This document shows, piece after piece, positions 8,356-13,940 of a DNA stretch of 18,460 nucleotides (the stretch's first letter is position 1; each line of letters starts with the position of its first letter). Below the pieces are notes generated by a model that saw only the letters and a program-made list of their open reading frames with translations, made no database searches and was not told the origin of the DNA. The position numbers and the translations under genes are program-made. The stretch is from CAZGBT01 sp964524025 (GTDB lineage Archaea; Aenigmatarchaeota; Aenigmatarchaeia; CG10238-14; EX4484-224), in contig CAZGBT010000014.1 in the NCBI GenBank assembly GCA_964524025.1, positions 1-18,460 on the forward strand, read 5' to 3'.

Positions 8356-8368
8356 AATTATTTAAAAC
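8356..8368 (-). promoter_or_regulatory. TATA-like box of leuS
   Basis: The minus strand reads TTTTAAATAAT, centred about 28 bases before the GTG start at 8334. It falls in the 72-base gap between the HAD-like gene and leuS, so leuS has its own promoter and is probably transcribed without a leader. Confidence 0.6.
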
Positions 8369-8406
8369 TTTCTTAAGACATCATGCTAAAGTAGAAGGAT
8401 TAGACT

Positions 8407-9024
8407 TTAATTTAGGATATCCAGCAATTCCCCAAACTTTTTAATAGAAAAATCTACCTTGATGTCTTCCCTATAATTTTCCCTCCTTACTAAACAAGTT
8501 ATAAAACCTAGTTGGTGTGCAGCTAATAGATTTTTCGGCTTATCATCTACTATAAGGACATATTGAGGTTCCACGTTTAAAGTAGAAAGTAACTTTTTGT
8601 AAAACCTTAAATCGGGCTTCCTAAATCCAATTTCGGAACTAACAAAAATTTCATCAAAATAAGAAAGAAACTTTCCATTCATCTTGCTTAACATTTCCAA
8701 CCATTCTCTAGAAAAATTTGTTAGAAGCACAAGTTTGAACTTCCTACTTAAATTTTCTAAAACAATAATAAAACCTTGCTCAAATTTTATTAACGAAAGA
8801 AACTTTTCTTCTAGCCCTCCATAATTCTCTACTCCTATCTTTTTCCAGAATTCTTCCCTGCTCATTTTTCCTAGCGTGTATAACTTATAGAGTTCTTTCA
8901 CAAGGGGGTATTCCTTTTTTACTAAGGGTGCTAATATATCTCTTACGATATGAGAATTCTCCGTTAAAGTACCTATAAGATCTATTCCAATGATTTTGAA
9001 ATCAGTGGGCTTTTTATTCATCAT
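8407..9024 (-). CDS. HAD-superfamily protein with altered motif I
   Basis: A 205-residue HAD-fold protein with a small helical cap, of the broad phosphatase/dehalogenase-like class. Motif I is DLIGTL (residues 15-20): the nucleophile Asp15 is kept but the second Asp of the usual DxD is Ile17. Motif II is LLTNFS (about 98-103), the motif III lysine is in GFRKPD (about 133-138), and motif IV is IVDDKPKN (about 158-165). Losing the acid/base Asp makes ordinary phosphomonoesterase activity unlikely; C-type dehalogenases also lack it, and so do some HAD proteins with other chemistry. The gene starts 3 bases after the stop of a small membrane-protein gene and is probably in one unit with it. Substrate unknown. 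Confidence 0.8.
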   Translation of the reverse strand: MMNKKPTDFKIIGIDLIGTLTENSHIVRDILAPLVKKEYPLVKELYKLYTLGKMSREEFWKKIGVENYGGLEEKFLSLIKFEQGFIIVLENLSRKFKLVLLTNFSREWLEMLSKMNGKFLSYFDEIFVSSEIGFRKPDLRFYKKLLSTLNVEPQYVLIVDDKPKNLLAAHQLGFITCLVRRENYREDIKVDFSIKKFGELLDILN

Positions 9025-9027
9025 TAA

Positions 9028-9336
9028 TCAGCGCTCAGCCTGTTTCTTCACCATTTTACTTTTATGAAACTTCCAATATTTAAGTTGCCCTAGAAATAAA
9101 AAGTAAGAGAAATAAAAGTAAGTAAGGAAAAAGGAAAAATCAGTTAAGAAAAAGCCTGTATCTACCATTTCTTGAAGGGAAAATTCTGAACCAGCGATCC
9201 TTAATAAGTAACCTAAAATAAAGCAAAAAATTGTCCATTTAAAGTAAATCCTAACTTTAAATAACTTTTCCAATTTCCTTATCTCTTTTATTGCAACACA
9301 AATTGCCAACAACAATCCGTAAATGAGGTATCTCAT
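9028..9336 (-). CDS. Small integral membrane protein, unknown
   Basis: About 102 residues with three hydrophobic segments: at the very N-terminus (MRYLIYGLLLAICVAI), in the middle (about 30-49, FKWTIFCFILGYLLRIAG) and a Phe/Tyr-rich one (about 61-83, with FSFFLTYFYFSYFLFLG). The C-terminus is basic (KFHKSKMVKKQAER). I recognise no family. A frame beginning with GTG at 9351 would add five residues, but I prefer ATG 9336 because a TATA-like box (ATATTTAAAG) lies 26-27 bases before it. The HAD-like gene follows after three bases, so the two are probably co-transcribed. Confidence 0.6.
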   Translation of the reverse strand: MRYLIYGLLLAICVAIKEIRKLEKLFKVRIYFKWTIFCFILGYLLRIAGSEFSLQEMVDTGFFLTDFSFFLTYFYFSYFLFLGQLKYWKFHKSKMVKKQAER

Positions 9337-9356
9337 GATACAAATTTCCACTAGAA

Positions 9357-9366
9357 CTTTAAATAT
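9357..9366 (-). promoter_or_regulatory. TATA-like box of the small membrane-protein gene
   Basis: ATATTTAAAG on the minus strand, centred 26-27 bases before ATG 9336. It lies immediately downstream of a long A/T palindrome that closes the preceding gene. Confidence 0.5.
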
Positions 9367-9373
9367 CTTATGA

Positions 9374-9401
9374 AAAAAATATTTTTTAAAAAATATTTTT
9401 T
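9374..9401. repeat. Perfect 28-bp A/T palindrome at the end of a gene
   Basis: The sequence is A6-T-A-T6 followed by A6-T-A-T6, which equals its own reverse complement over 28 bases with no spacer. It spans the stop codon (9386-9388) of the 309-residue gene on the minus strand. It could form a hairpin in RNA followed by U-rich sequence, and so act as a terminator, or be bent DNA that separates two units; both roles are inference. Confidence 0.7.
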
Positions 9402-10315
9402 GCTAAAAATTTTAAAAACTTTAGGTCGCTCTTATCCATAACTAAAATATAGTCATCCATACAAAAACAAGCAGCAGCATGCGTAGATCCGAGTATTATA
9501 GCAACTTCTCTATAAACCCTTTTTAACAATTCGTCTCTAAAATCAAGCCTTTCTTTTATCGAAAGCGATTTTGTATTTATATAACCTTCAAAAGAAACTG
9601 GCCATGTTGAAATGGAATTTAAAAATTTTGGTTTAACTTCAGATTCCCATTCTTTATCTTGAAATGTATGCGAATTTAGTAGGTAAAGTTTTATTTTGCA
9701 CCGCATTTTTTCTGCAATTCTTTCGATTAAATAAGCTATAAAACCCAATCCCACCTCGATTATTGCTTGGTCAGAGTAGAAAATTTGATTGAAGAGTTCT
9801 CCCATAAAGAACAAGGAAAATTCTAAGGATTCAAGTAGTTTCTCAAAGTTTTCTAGAGTTAGTCTTCCGAAACCATAATAGAATGGCGACTCGAAACCCG
9901 CCGCAAACCTTCTAGTAAGAGTTGTACTTGAATCGTAATTTTTAAATCCTCTTAAAATAGCTTCTTTTGAAAATACATCCAAGTCGATATGAAGATCGAC
10001 CTTAAATTTCGAAGTGGCTAGATCATCCAAACCTTTCCAATCAACAGGCTTCCAACAACAAACATCTTCGTCCTTCGTTTCGTCGGTTAAATAAAAAGCT
10101 AAATTGCAATTTTTAATTTCTAATTTTTTGTACCTTCTTCTATAGATCTTGAGATAAACGGATCCGCTATCAAGCTGATAGAGTGAAGGTGGTATTAGTC
10201 TTAAAAGAACTTCTCTGCCAAAACTTAAACACTCTGGTAAAGGCTCGTTTTTAAAATACTTGATTAGGTCACATGTATCCTCATGTCTATCCAAGTACAG
10301 AATCTTTCTTGTCAT
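9386..10315 (-). CDS. Uncharacterised protein with ureohydrolase-like metal motifs
   Basis: A soluble 309-residue protein that I cannot assign firmly. Two acidic clusters resemble the metal-binding motifs of the arginase/ureohydrolase fold and of the UPF0489 group: LDRHEDT (residues 8-14, like the D-x-H-x-D motif) and LHIDLDVFS (108-116, like the x-D-x-D-x-F motif). A conserved-looking core follows: FKNYDSSTTLTRRFAAGFES (124-143) and YYGFGRLTLENFEKLLESLE. The C-terminus holds a Cys-containing stretch (GSTHAAACFCMDD, near 278-290). The start ATG 10315 is supported by a TATA-like box 27 bases upstream, which abuts the 3' end of the tRNA-Gly gene. Family membership is tentative; the gene could encode a hydrolase or an unrelated metal protein. 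Confidence 0.5.
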   Translation of the reverse strand: MTRKILYLDRHEDTCDLIKYFKNEPLPECLSFGREVLLRLIPPSLYQLDSGSVYLKIYRRRYKKLEIKNCNLAFYLTDETKDEDVCCWKPVDWKGLDDLATSKFKVDLHIDLDVFSKEAILRGFKNYDSSTTLTRRFAAGFESPFYYGFGRLTLENFEKLLESLEFSLFFMGELFNQIFYSDQAIIEVGLGFIAYLIERIAEKMRCKIKLYLLNSHTFQDKEWESEVKPKFLNSISTWPVSFEGYINTKSLSIKERLDFRDELLKRVYREVAIILGSTHAAACFCMDDYILVMDKSDLKFLKFLAKNIF

Positions 10316-10337
10316 CTATTCTATTGATTCGCTCAAA

Positions 10338-10346
10338 AAATTTAAA
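10338..10346 (-). promoter_or_regulatory. TATA-like box squeezed between tRNA-Gly and the 309-residue gene
   Basis: The minus strand reads ATTTAAATTT, starting directly after the tRNA discriminator base (10347) and centred about 27 bases before ATG 10315. The protein gene therefore seems to have its own leaderless promoter rather than reading through from the tRNA. Confidence 0.55.
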
Positions 10347-10442
10347 TGCGCCGGCCGGGATTTGAACCCGGGCCTCTGGCTTTCATCCATTCAAACCTTC
10401 CTGTTGGAAGGCCAGTGTCCTACCAGGCTAGACGACCGGCGC
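10347..10442 (-). tRNA. tRNA-Gly(UCC) with an anticodon-loop intron
   Basis: A complete cloverleaf on the minus strand: acceptor GCGCCGG / CCGGCGC with discriminator A (10347), D-arm GUCU...GGAC, anticodon stem CUGGC / GCCAG, T-arm CCGGG-UUCAAAU-CCCGG. The anticodon loop is CUUCCAA, anticodon UCC at 10408-10406, which reads glycine GGA/GGG. About 23 extra bases (10404-10382) interrupt the loop at the standard 37/38 position; the mature RNA would be 73 bases plus an added CCA, as CCA is not encoded. Eighteen of the 21 stem pairs are G-C, which suits a thermophile. An AT-rich promoter lies just upstream, overlapping the Nudix stop codon. Confidence 0.95.
10382..10404 (-). other. Intron of tRNA-Gly(UCC)
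   Basis: About 23 bases between positions 37 and 38 of the tRNA, to be removed by the archaeal splicing endonuclease. The end positions can slide by one base because A flanks both sides. UGGA in the intron can pair with U34-A37 (UCCA), as in a bulge-helix-bulge, but the inner helix is weak. A rival hairpin, CCUUCC-AACA-GGAAGG, would pair the anticodon with the intron's 5' part. Confidence 0.7.
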
Positions 10443-10465
10443 CTAATTTTCTTTTCTGCAATCTT

Positions 10466-10476
10466 GTTATAAATTT
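10466..10476 (-). promoter_or_regulatory. TATA-like box of tRNA-Gly
   Basis: AAATTTATAAC on the minus strand, centred about 29 bases before the first base of the tRNA. It includes the TAA stop codon of the Nudix gene (10469-10467), another stop codon shared with a promoter. Confidence 0.5.
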
Positions 10477-10895
10477 CTTACAAATTTCAAAACTTTATCG
10501 CCTACTAATTCCTTATAAGCCTTATCAAAGTAACTTTCAACTTCAGAAGTTTTAACCCATCTAGCATCTACTAAATCGCTTCCCACCTTAAATTTTTCTT
10601 CGTCAGTCTTGCAATAAACTAGAACTAAAACTGCCCAATGATCTTTACCTTTCCATTTATTATGATGAATTCTTACATCAACTATCTTTACTGGCTTTAT
10701 TGAGATAGAAAGTTCTTCTAAAATTTCTCTTTTTAATCCTTCTTCCAAACTTTCTCCCTTTTCTATTCTTCCTCCGGGAAAATGCCATTTTCCTCCTAAA
10801 TCTGCTGGATGCGGGCCTTCTTTTTTCAATCCAAGCAATATTTTATTGCCTTTATGAATTATTGCCTTCCCAACCAAGATAAATTTGCTTTCCAT
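10467..10895 (-). CDS. Nudix hydrolase (MutT-like)
   Basis: A 142-residue Nudix protein that would hydrolyse a nucleoside diphosphate linked to another moiety. The Nudix box spans residues 42-64 (GRIEKGE, then REILEELSI), with all catalytic glutamates; the usual Gly near its end is Ser. WHFPGGRIEKGESLEEG and an N-terminal VGKAIIHKGNKILLGLKK strand pair are typical. The HPADLGGKWHFPGG segment and the KDHWAVLVLVYCKTDEEKF strand resemble small MutT/ADP-ribose-type enzymes, but the substrate cannot be read from the sequence. It is divergent from a small ORF whose ATG lies 27 bases away; the promoters must overlap. Confidence 0.92.
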   Translation of the reverse strand: MESKFILVGKAIIHKGNKILLGLKKEGPHPADLGGKWHFPGGRIEKGESLEEGLKREILEELSISIKPVKIVDVRIHHNKWKGKDHWAVLVLVYCKTDEEKFKVGSDLVDARWVKTSEVESYFDKAYKELVGDKVLKFVRNL

Positions 10896-10925
10896 AATTA
10901 ATTCTGAATCTAAAAAGATTTTATG
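10896..10925. promoter_or_regulatory. Compact divergent promoter (Nudix gene and 47-residue ORF)
   Basis: Only 27 bases separate the two start codons. For the Nudix gene the minus strand reads TCATAAAATC about 25 bases upstream, and this box includes the complement of the small ORF's ATG. For the small ORF, CATAATTAATT about 27 bases upstream includes the complement of the Nudix ATG. If both are used, both transcripts are leaderless and only one polymerase complex could sit there at a time. Confidence 0.4.
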
Positions 10926-11066
10926 AGAGTCGAAATTTATCTTAAAAAAGCATTAAAAAGGCTTAAAGAAATTTTTGGAAAAGAGGTAGAAGGTTTGGAA
11001 AGGGAATTGATACCGCTTAAAGAGGAAATCGAATTTATTAGGAAAAAGAAAAAGTTATCTGATTAA
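10923..11066 (+). CDS. Small charged protein (47 residues), possible
   Basis: An ATG-started frame of 47 codons beginning MRVEIYLKKALKRLKEIFGK and ending in RKKKKLSD, strongly helical with alternating Leu/Ile and Lys/Glu. A short coiled coil is likely. No family is recognised. It fills the gap between the divergent Nudix gene and the convergent SplB-like gene, with which its 3' end overlaps by 12 bases. Support is the open frame filling an otherwise empty gap, charged and leucine-rich composition like a real protein, and a TATA-like box at the right distance. It could still be chance. Confidence 0.5.
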   Translation: MRVEIYLKKALKRLKEIFGKEVEGLERELIPLKEEIEFIRKKKKLSD

Positions 11067-11906
11067 CCAAGAGCCATCGCAAGTAGCTGAATTGAGTTGA
11101 GGAAAACCTTCTCTACAGCATCCAAATTTCATGCCATATTTCTCTACTTCCCTTTTAATTTTAAGCATTAACTTAAGCCTCAAATTTTTTGGTAAGTAAA
11201 AAGCCCTTCCAATCCTTTCTCCTCTCTTAAAATAAAGCGGTTCTAATTTTTTTGCTATTTTTGGAAAAACCAATTTAAACCTTTGCCAGCTATCCCGCTT
11301 TATTTTTAAAGTTGAAGTAGTTATATGTTTTACTCCAATTTCAGACAATTCTTTTATAAGCTTGCACGGCTTATCGTTTAAAAAAGGTATTATAGGATCT
11401 ATTCTAACCGATACAGGAATTTCGTTTCCAATTAATTTTATAGCAGCTTTTATCCTATTTTCTGGGAGCGGAGCGTTTGGCTCTAATTTTTTAGCTATTT
11501 TTTCGTCAAGCGTCGTTATAGTAAAAGAAACTGTACATCTCATCTTTTTTAAAATATCTAAATCCCTTATAACCAAATCAGACTTAGTTATAATCTGAAG
11601 TTTACAATCAGCTTTTGATAAAATTTCAAGGCACTTTCTAGTTAGCTTAAACCTTTTTTCTATAGTAGGATATGGGTCTGAAGAATTTGACATAGAAATG
11701 AGCTCTCCTTTAAGTTCTTTAGCATCTAAAGCTAGTTTCCTAAGCAGGTTCTTTTTTGGTCTGCAATTAAAAAAATCCTTGATGTAGCTAGAGGCATAAC
11801 AGTAAACGCATCTATGATTGCAACCAGTATATGGATTAAACGTTAATTTCGGTGGGCATGTACATAATTTTGATTTCCAAGGGTCAAAATGAGTTAAAAT
11901 TCTCAT
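11055..11906 (-). CDS. SplB-like radical SAM protein
   Basis: A 283-residue radical SAM enzyme of the COG1533 (spore photoproduct lyase-related) group, common in archaea and of unknown substrate. The iron-sulfur motif is CNHRCVYC (Cys29, Cys33, Cys36) in NPYTGCNHRCVYCYASSYIK. Further family features are LISMSNSSDPYPTIEKR (about 70-86) and the core strands ITKSDLVIRDLDIL, VSFTITTLD and VSVRIDPIIPFLND. Extra cysteines near the end (Cys263, Cys264, Cys276 in FGCCREGFPQLNSATCDGSW) are typical of the archaeal group and may bind another cluster. The start ATG 11906 has a TATA-like box 26-27 bases upstream. Being archaeal, spore photoproduct repair is not its role. Confidence 0.92.
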   Translation of the reverse strand: MRILTHFDPWKSKLCTCPPKLTFNPYTGCNHRCVYCYASSYIKDFFNCRPKKNLLRKLALDAKELKGELISMSNSSDPYPTIEKRFKLTRKCLEILSKADCKLQIITKSDLVIRDLDILKKMRCTVSFTITTLDEKIAKKLEPNAPLPENRIKAAIKLIGNEIPVSVRIDPIIPFLNDKPCKLIKELSEIGVKHITTSTLKIKRDSWQRFKLVFPKIAKKLEPLYFKRGERIGRAFYLPKNLRLKLMLKIKREVEKYGMKFGCCREGFPQLNSATCDGSWLIR

Positions 11907-11927
11907 AAGGTTAAAGCTAGCTTTGAT

Positions 11928-11936
11928 GCTTATATT
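11928..11936 (-). promoter_or_regulatory. TATA-like box of the SplB-like gene
   Basis: AATATAAGC on the minus strand, centred 26-27 bases before ATG 11906. The gap 11937-12035 beyond it shows nothing else that I can support. Confidence 0.5.
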
Positions 11937-12035
11937 CTTAAAAACTTCAGTTAAGCCAAAATTTTAAGTCTGGAATTTAGATTTTGCTGATGAGGATGGT
12001 TGTGCCAACTAATTGGTTTTTAGTCTTTCCGAAGT

Positions 12036-12440
12036 TTACTTGTTGTAAATTATTTCTTCTGGGTCTTGTAAGCCATCTCTATCTGTATCTGGAGGTAAAA
12101 GAATATATAGCGCTTCTTCAAATTTGCCCGTATTCAAAAGTCTTATAATTTTGTTGTACTTGCTTATTCTTCTCGTAACATCTTCCACAACCTTTTCTTT
12201 ACATCGTTTTAAAGCTTGCCGTCTCCTACGAGCTATCGCTGGCCTATAACGAAGCGCTATGTTTTCCATTTCCATTGTTGCAATCTTATTCACAAAATCG
12301 AGTACTAGGTGTACTAATTCTCTAGCATAAAGAGCTAAAGCTTTGGCCTCTACCATTTTTCTTTTAATAGCCGTGTAAAGTCGTCTTTCAAGCTCTCCCA
12401 AATGATCTTCACACTCGTGAATATAATCCCTCGTTCTCAT
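12036..12440 (-). CDS. Helical protein with a C-terminal EF-hand-like loop
   Basis: A 134-residue protein I do not recognise. Residues 1-115 look wholly helical: an amphipathic N-terminus (DYIHECEDHLGELERRLYTA), a hydrophobic helix (about 35-55) and a very basic stretch (RYRPAIARRRRQALKRC, 64-80). Close to the end stands DTDRDGLQDPEE (118-129), with D, D, D, D and E at positions 1, 3, 5, 9 and 12, the spacing of calcium-binding EF-hand/dockerin/thrombospondin-3 loops. There is no signal peptide, so export is not evident. Its upstream 55 bases and its first codons resemble those of the two-TM protein gene at 13312, and its promoter motif is shared with the three-TM gene at 13968. Arg codons include several CGN, rarer in the housekeeping genes here. 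Confidence 0.6.
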   Translation of the reverse strand: MRTRDYIHECEDHLGELERRLYTAIKRKMVEAKALALYARELVHLVLDFVNKIATMEMENIALRYRPAIARRRRQALKRCKEKVVEDVTRRISKYNKIIRLLNTGKFEEALYILLPPDTDRDGLQDPEEIIYNK

Positions 12441-12446
12441 AGTTAA

Positions 12447-12472
12447 TTGTTACTCTTAAGTAATAAAAGGAT
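12447..12472 (-). promoter_or_regulatory. Shared promoter motif, copy A
   Basis: On the minus strand TTATTAC, six bases, GTAACAA, then six bases to the ATG at 12440. The motif is an imperfect dyad and its first half doubles as the TATA-like box. It matches the motif before the 13312 and 13968 genes. Upstream, AATATAGG-TTT and CACAA are also shared with the 13312 gene. Confidence 0.65.
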
Positions 12473-12498
12473 TATTGTGATAAAACCTATATTTTATT

Positions 12499-12606
12499 TT
12501 CAATATATTAACGAGTTTCGATCTCCATAGGCCGAAGTAGTTAGAATTCTCATCTCAAAATAAAAAAGAAGAAGTAGCAGCTTAGTTTACTTAAATTTTT
12601 TTAAAT
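12499..12606 (+). other. Gap with a possible plus-strand transcript
   Basis: The gap between the helical-protein gene and the Sm-like gene has no convincing ORF. On the plus strand a TATA-like AATATATTAA lies near 12503, and long T runs at 12595-12610 could end a short transcript starting near 12530. No RNA family is recognised; the T runs may just be spacer. Confidence 0.15.
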
Positions 12607-12610
12607 TTTT

Positions 12611-12838
12611 TTATTTATATTTTAATTCCTTAACGCACTGAACGGAGGAACCTCTTATGAGAAGCCATCTATATCTTCTTCCCTCAAATTCCGCATCTAT
12701 GAGGGCTATATTTAAATATTCGTCTATTCCATAAAGTTGCCCCCTTGCTGATCTCCTATCTCTCAGGCAAACCTCAACTTTTTTACCATACCATCTTCTT
12801 TTACATAATTCCTCTAGTTTTAGCTTCACATCGTACAT
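12611..12838 (-). CDS. Divergent Sm-like (LSm/SmAP) RNA-binding protein
   Basis: About 75 residues with the Sm fold: an N-terminal helix (KLKLEELCKRRW), Sm1 (YGKKVEVCLRDRRSARGQLYG, followed by DEYLNIALIDAE) and Sm2 (RWLLIRGSSVQCVKEL). Sm proteins assemble into rings that bind U-rich RNA. Retained are the inner D-E-x-L-N of Sm1, where the family has D-x-x-M-N, and IRG in Sm2; the usual Gly of K-x-G-R is Arg (LRDRRS). A longer frame from TTG 12853 exists, but ATG 12838 is preferred, since TTAAAAATT lies about 26 bases upstream and overlaps the stop codon of the previous gene. It follows a two-TM protein gene by a few dozen bases on the same strand and may be co-transcribed as well. Confidence 0.8.
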   Translation of the reverse strand: MYDVKLKLEELCKRRWYGKKVEVCLRDRRSARGQLYGIDEYLNIALIDAEFEGRRYRWLLIRGSSVQCVKELKYK

Positions 12839-12862
12839 AACTTTAAGTATCAATAAAAATTT

Positions 12863-13312
12863 TTAACCTTCTTGCCCCTTTTCTGAGTTTAGATCTACAA
12901 CGTAAATTCTTTCATATAAATTCCGTCGGTTTATCGTCTCAGCGTACCTATCCATTAATCCAAAAAATCCAGTTGCTCCTACACCGACTGAAAAGGCTAA
13001 GAGCAAAGGATTTCCTGTTAAGATACCGATAATTGCCCCAACAATTCCTACCATCGTCGAATTTATTCCGTAGAGAAACTTCCCTTTCCTATGTTGTAGG
13101 GTTGCTCCTATTTGGACTAACATCTTATAAATTTCCTTATCGTCCTTTCCCTCCACAACACCCCAGTTCGTTCCATTTATTTCAACTGTGGGAATTCCTT
13201 TAGCATTTTTAACAAGAGCTGTTACGCTCTCTCGACTTCTCAGTAAAATTACATCATACAACTCTGTATCAAGCTCTTCTATGCGATTTATATAATCCTT
13301 AATAGTATCCAT
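12863..13312 (-). CDS. Two-TM membrane protein, unknown
   Basis: A 149-residue protein with a cytoplasm-like N-terminal domain (1-82) and a glycine-rich hydrophobic hairpin: MVGIVGAIIGILTG (87-100), then LLLAFSVGVGATGFFGLM (103-120). It ends in a short charged tail. No family is recognised. The N-terminus (KDYINRIEELDTELYD) resembles that of the 12440 gene (RDYIHECEDHLGELER), and the upstream bases of the two are alike, so their 5' ends appear to be copies of one another. The Sm-like gene follows on the same strand. The shared promoter motif suggests co-regulation with the 12440 and 13968 genes. Confidence 0.65.
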   Translation of the reverse strand: MDTIKDYINRIEELDTELYDVILLRSRESVTALVKNAKGIPTVEINGTNWGVVEGKDDKEIYKMLVQIGATLQHRKGKFLYGINSTMVGIVGAIIGILTGNPLLLAFSVGVGATGFFGLMDRYAETINRRNLYERIYVVDLNSEKGQEG

Positions 13313-13318
13313 AATTAC

Positions 13319-13344
13319 TTGTTACTCTTAGGTAATAAAAAATT
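13319..13344 (-). promoter_or_regulatory. Shared promoter motif, copy B
   Basis: On the minus strand TTATTAC, six bases (CTAAGA), GTAACAA, then six bases to the ATG at 13312. Spacing is identical to copy A, and the upstream AATATAGG-TTT and CACAA blocks are shared with A as well. Confidence 0.65.
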
Positions 13345-13370
13345 TTTTGTGGCAAAGCCTATATTTTCAA

Positions 13371-13862
13371 CTAACAGAGTTTATAGCCTACTTTTCTCAG
13401 AAATTCCTTCCTTTCCCTTATATCCTCTTCTTTTTCAACACCTTTAGGCTTAAAACCATCCACTATTCCAACTATAGCTTTACCCTGCTCTGTTTCAGCT
13501 ATTAAAACTTCTATCGGATTCGCTGTGGCACAATAAATCGTTACTACTTCTGGGACTTGTTTGAGCCTTGGTAGTATGTTGATAGGATACGCATTTTTGA
13601 TGAAAATTATAAAACTATGGCCAGCCCCTATTTCTAAAGCTTTCTCTACAGCTAACTTTTCTAATTCTTCGTCGTTGCCGCTATGTCTTATTAGGCATTT
13701 TCCAGAAGCCTCTACAAAAGCCAAACCAAATTTAATGTTTGGAACACAGTTTACTAGCAATTCATGAATGTCTTCTACAGTTTTAATAAAATGAGACTTT
13801 CCTATTATTACGTTACAACCTTCAGGGACTTTTATCTTTATCTTTTTAAACTCGATCCTCAT
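13371..13862 (-). CDS. Adenosine-specific kinase family protein
   Basis: A 163-residue member of the archaeal adenosine-specific kinase family (COG1839), small proteins with a family-specific fold reported to bind adenosine and AMP. Conserved features fill its length: EGCNVIIGKSHFIKTVEDIHE in two stretches (14-34), KFGLAFVEASGKCLIRHSGND (44-64), ALEIGAGHSFIIFIKNAYPIN (75-95) and IYCATANPIEVLIAETEQGK (109-128), then GIVDGFKPKGVEKEEDIRERKEFLRKVGYKL at the end. It has the normal family length. Its neighbours (12440, 13312 and 13968 genes) are unrelated, and its promoter lacks their shared motif; a 7-3-7 inverted repeat sits on its own TATA position instead. Confidence 0.9.
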   Translation of the reverse strand: MRIEFKKIKIKVPEGCNVIIGKSHFIKTVEDIHELLVNCVPNIKFGLAFVEASGKCLIRHSGNDEELEKLAVEKALEIGAGHSFIIFIKNAYPINILPRLKQVPEVVTIYCATANPIEVLIAETEQGKAIVGIVDGFKPKGVEKEEDIRERKEFLRKVGYKLC

Positions 13863-13880
13863 ACCAAAGATTTAACAAAA

Positions 13881-13897
13881 AAACATTAATAATGTTT
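13881..13897. repeat. Inverted repeat on the kinase-family promoter
   Basis: AAACATT-AAT-AATGTTT, arms of seven with a three-base spacer, centred 27 bases before ATG 13862, exactly where the TATA box should be. It could be an operator occluding the TATA site; the composition is low-complexity, so chance is possible. Confidence 0.4.
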
Positions 13898-13940
13898 AAT
13901 TTAACTACTATAAAGTAGATATTCTAGAAGCACAAAGTAT

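Noticed and set aside
10260..10472. Open frames on the plus strand across the tRNA-Gly
   Set aside because: They are the antisense of a clear tRNA and show the usual false peptide (RPGFEPGP) translated from tRNA reverse strands.
11986..12035. CTGATGAGG resembling a C box of a C/D guide RNA
   Set aside because: No D or D' box (CUGA) at a suitable distance and no C' box, so the C/D pattern is not met.
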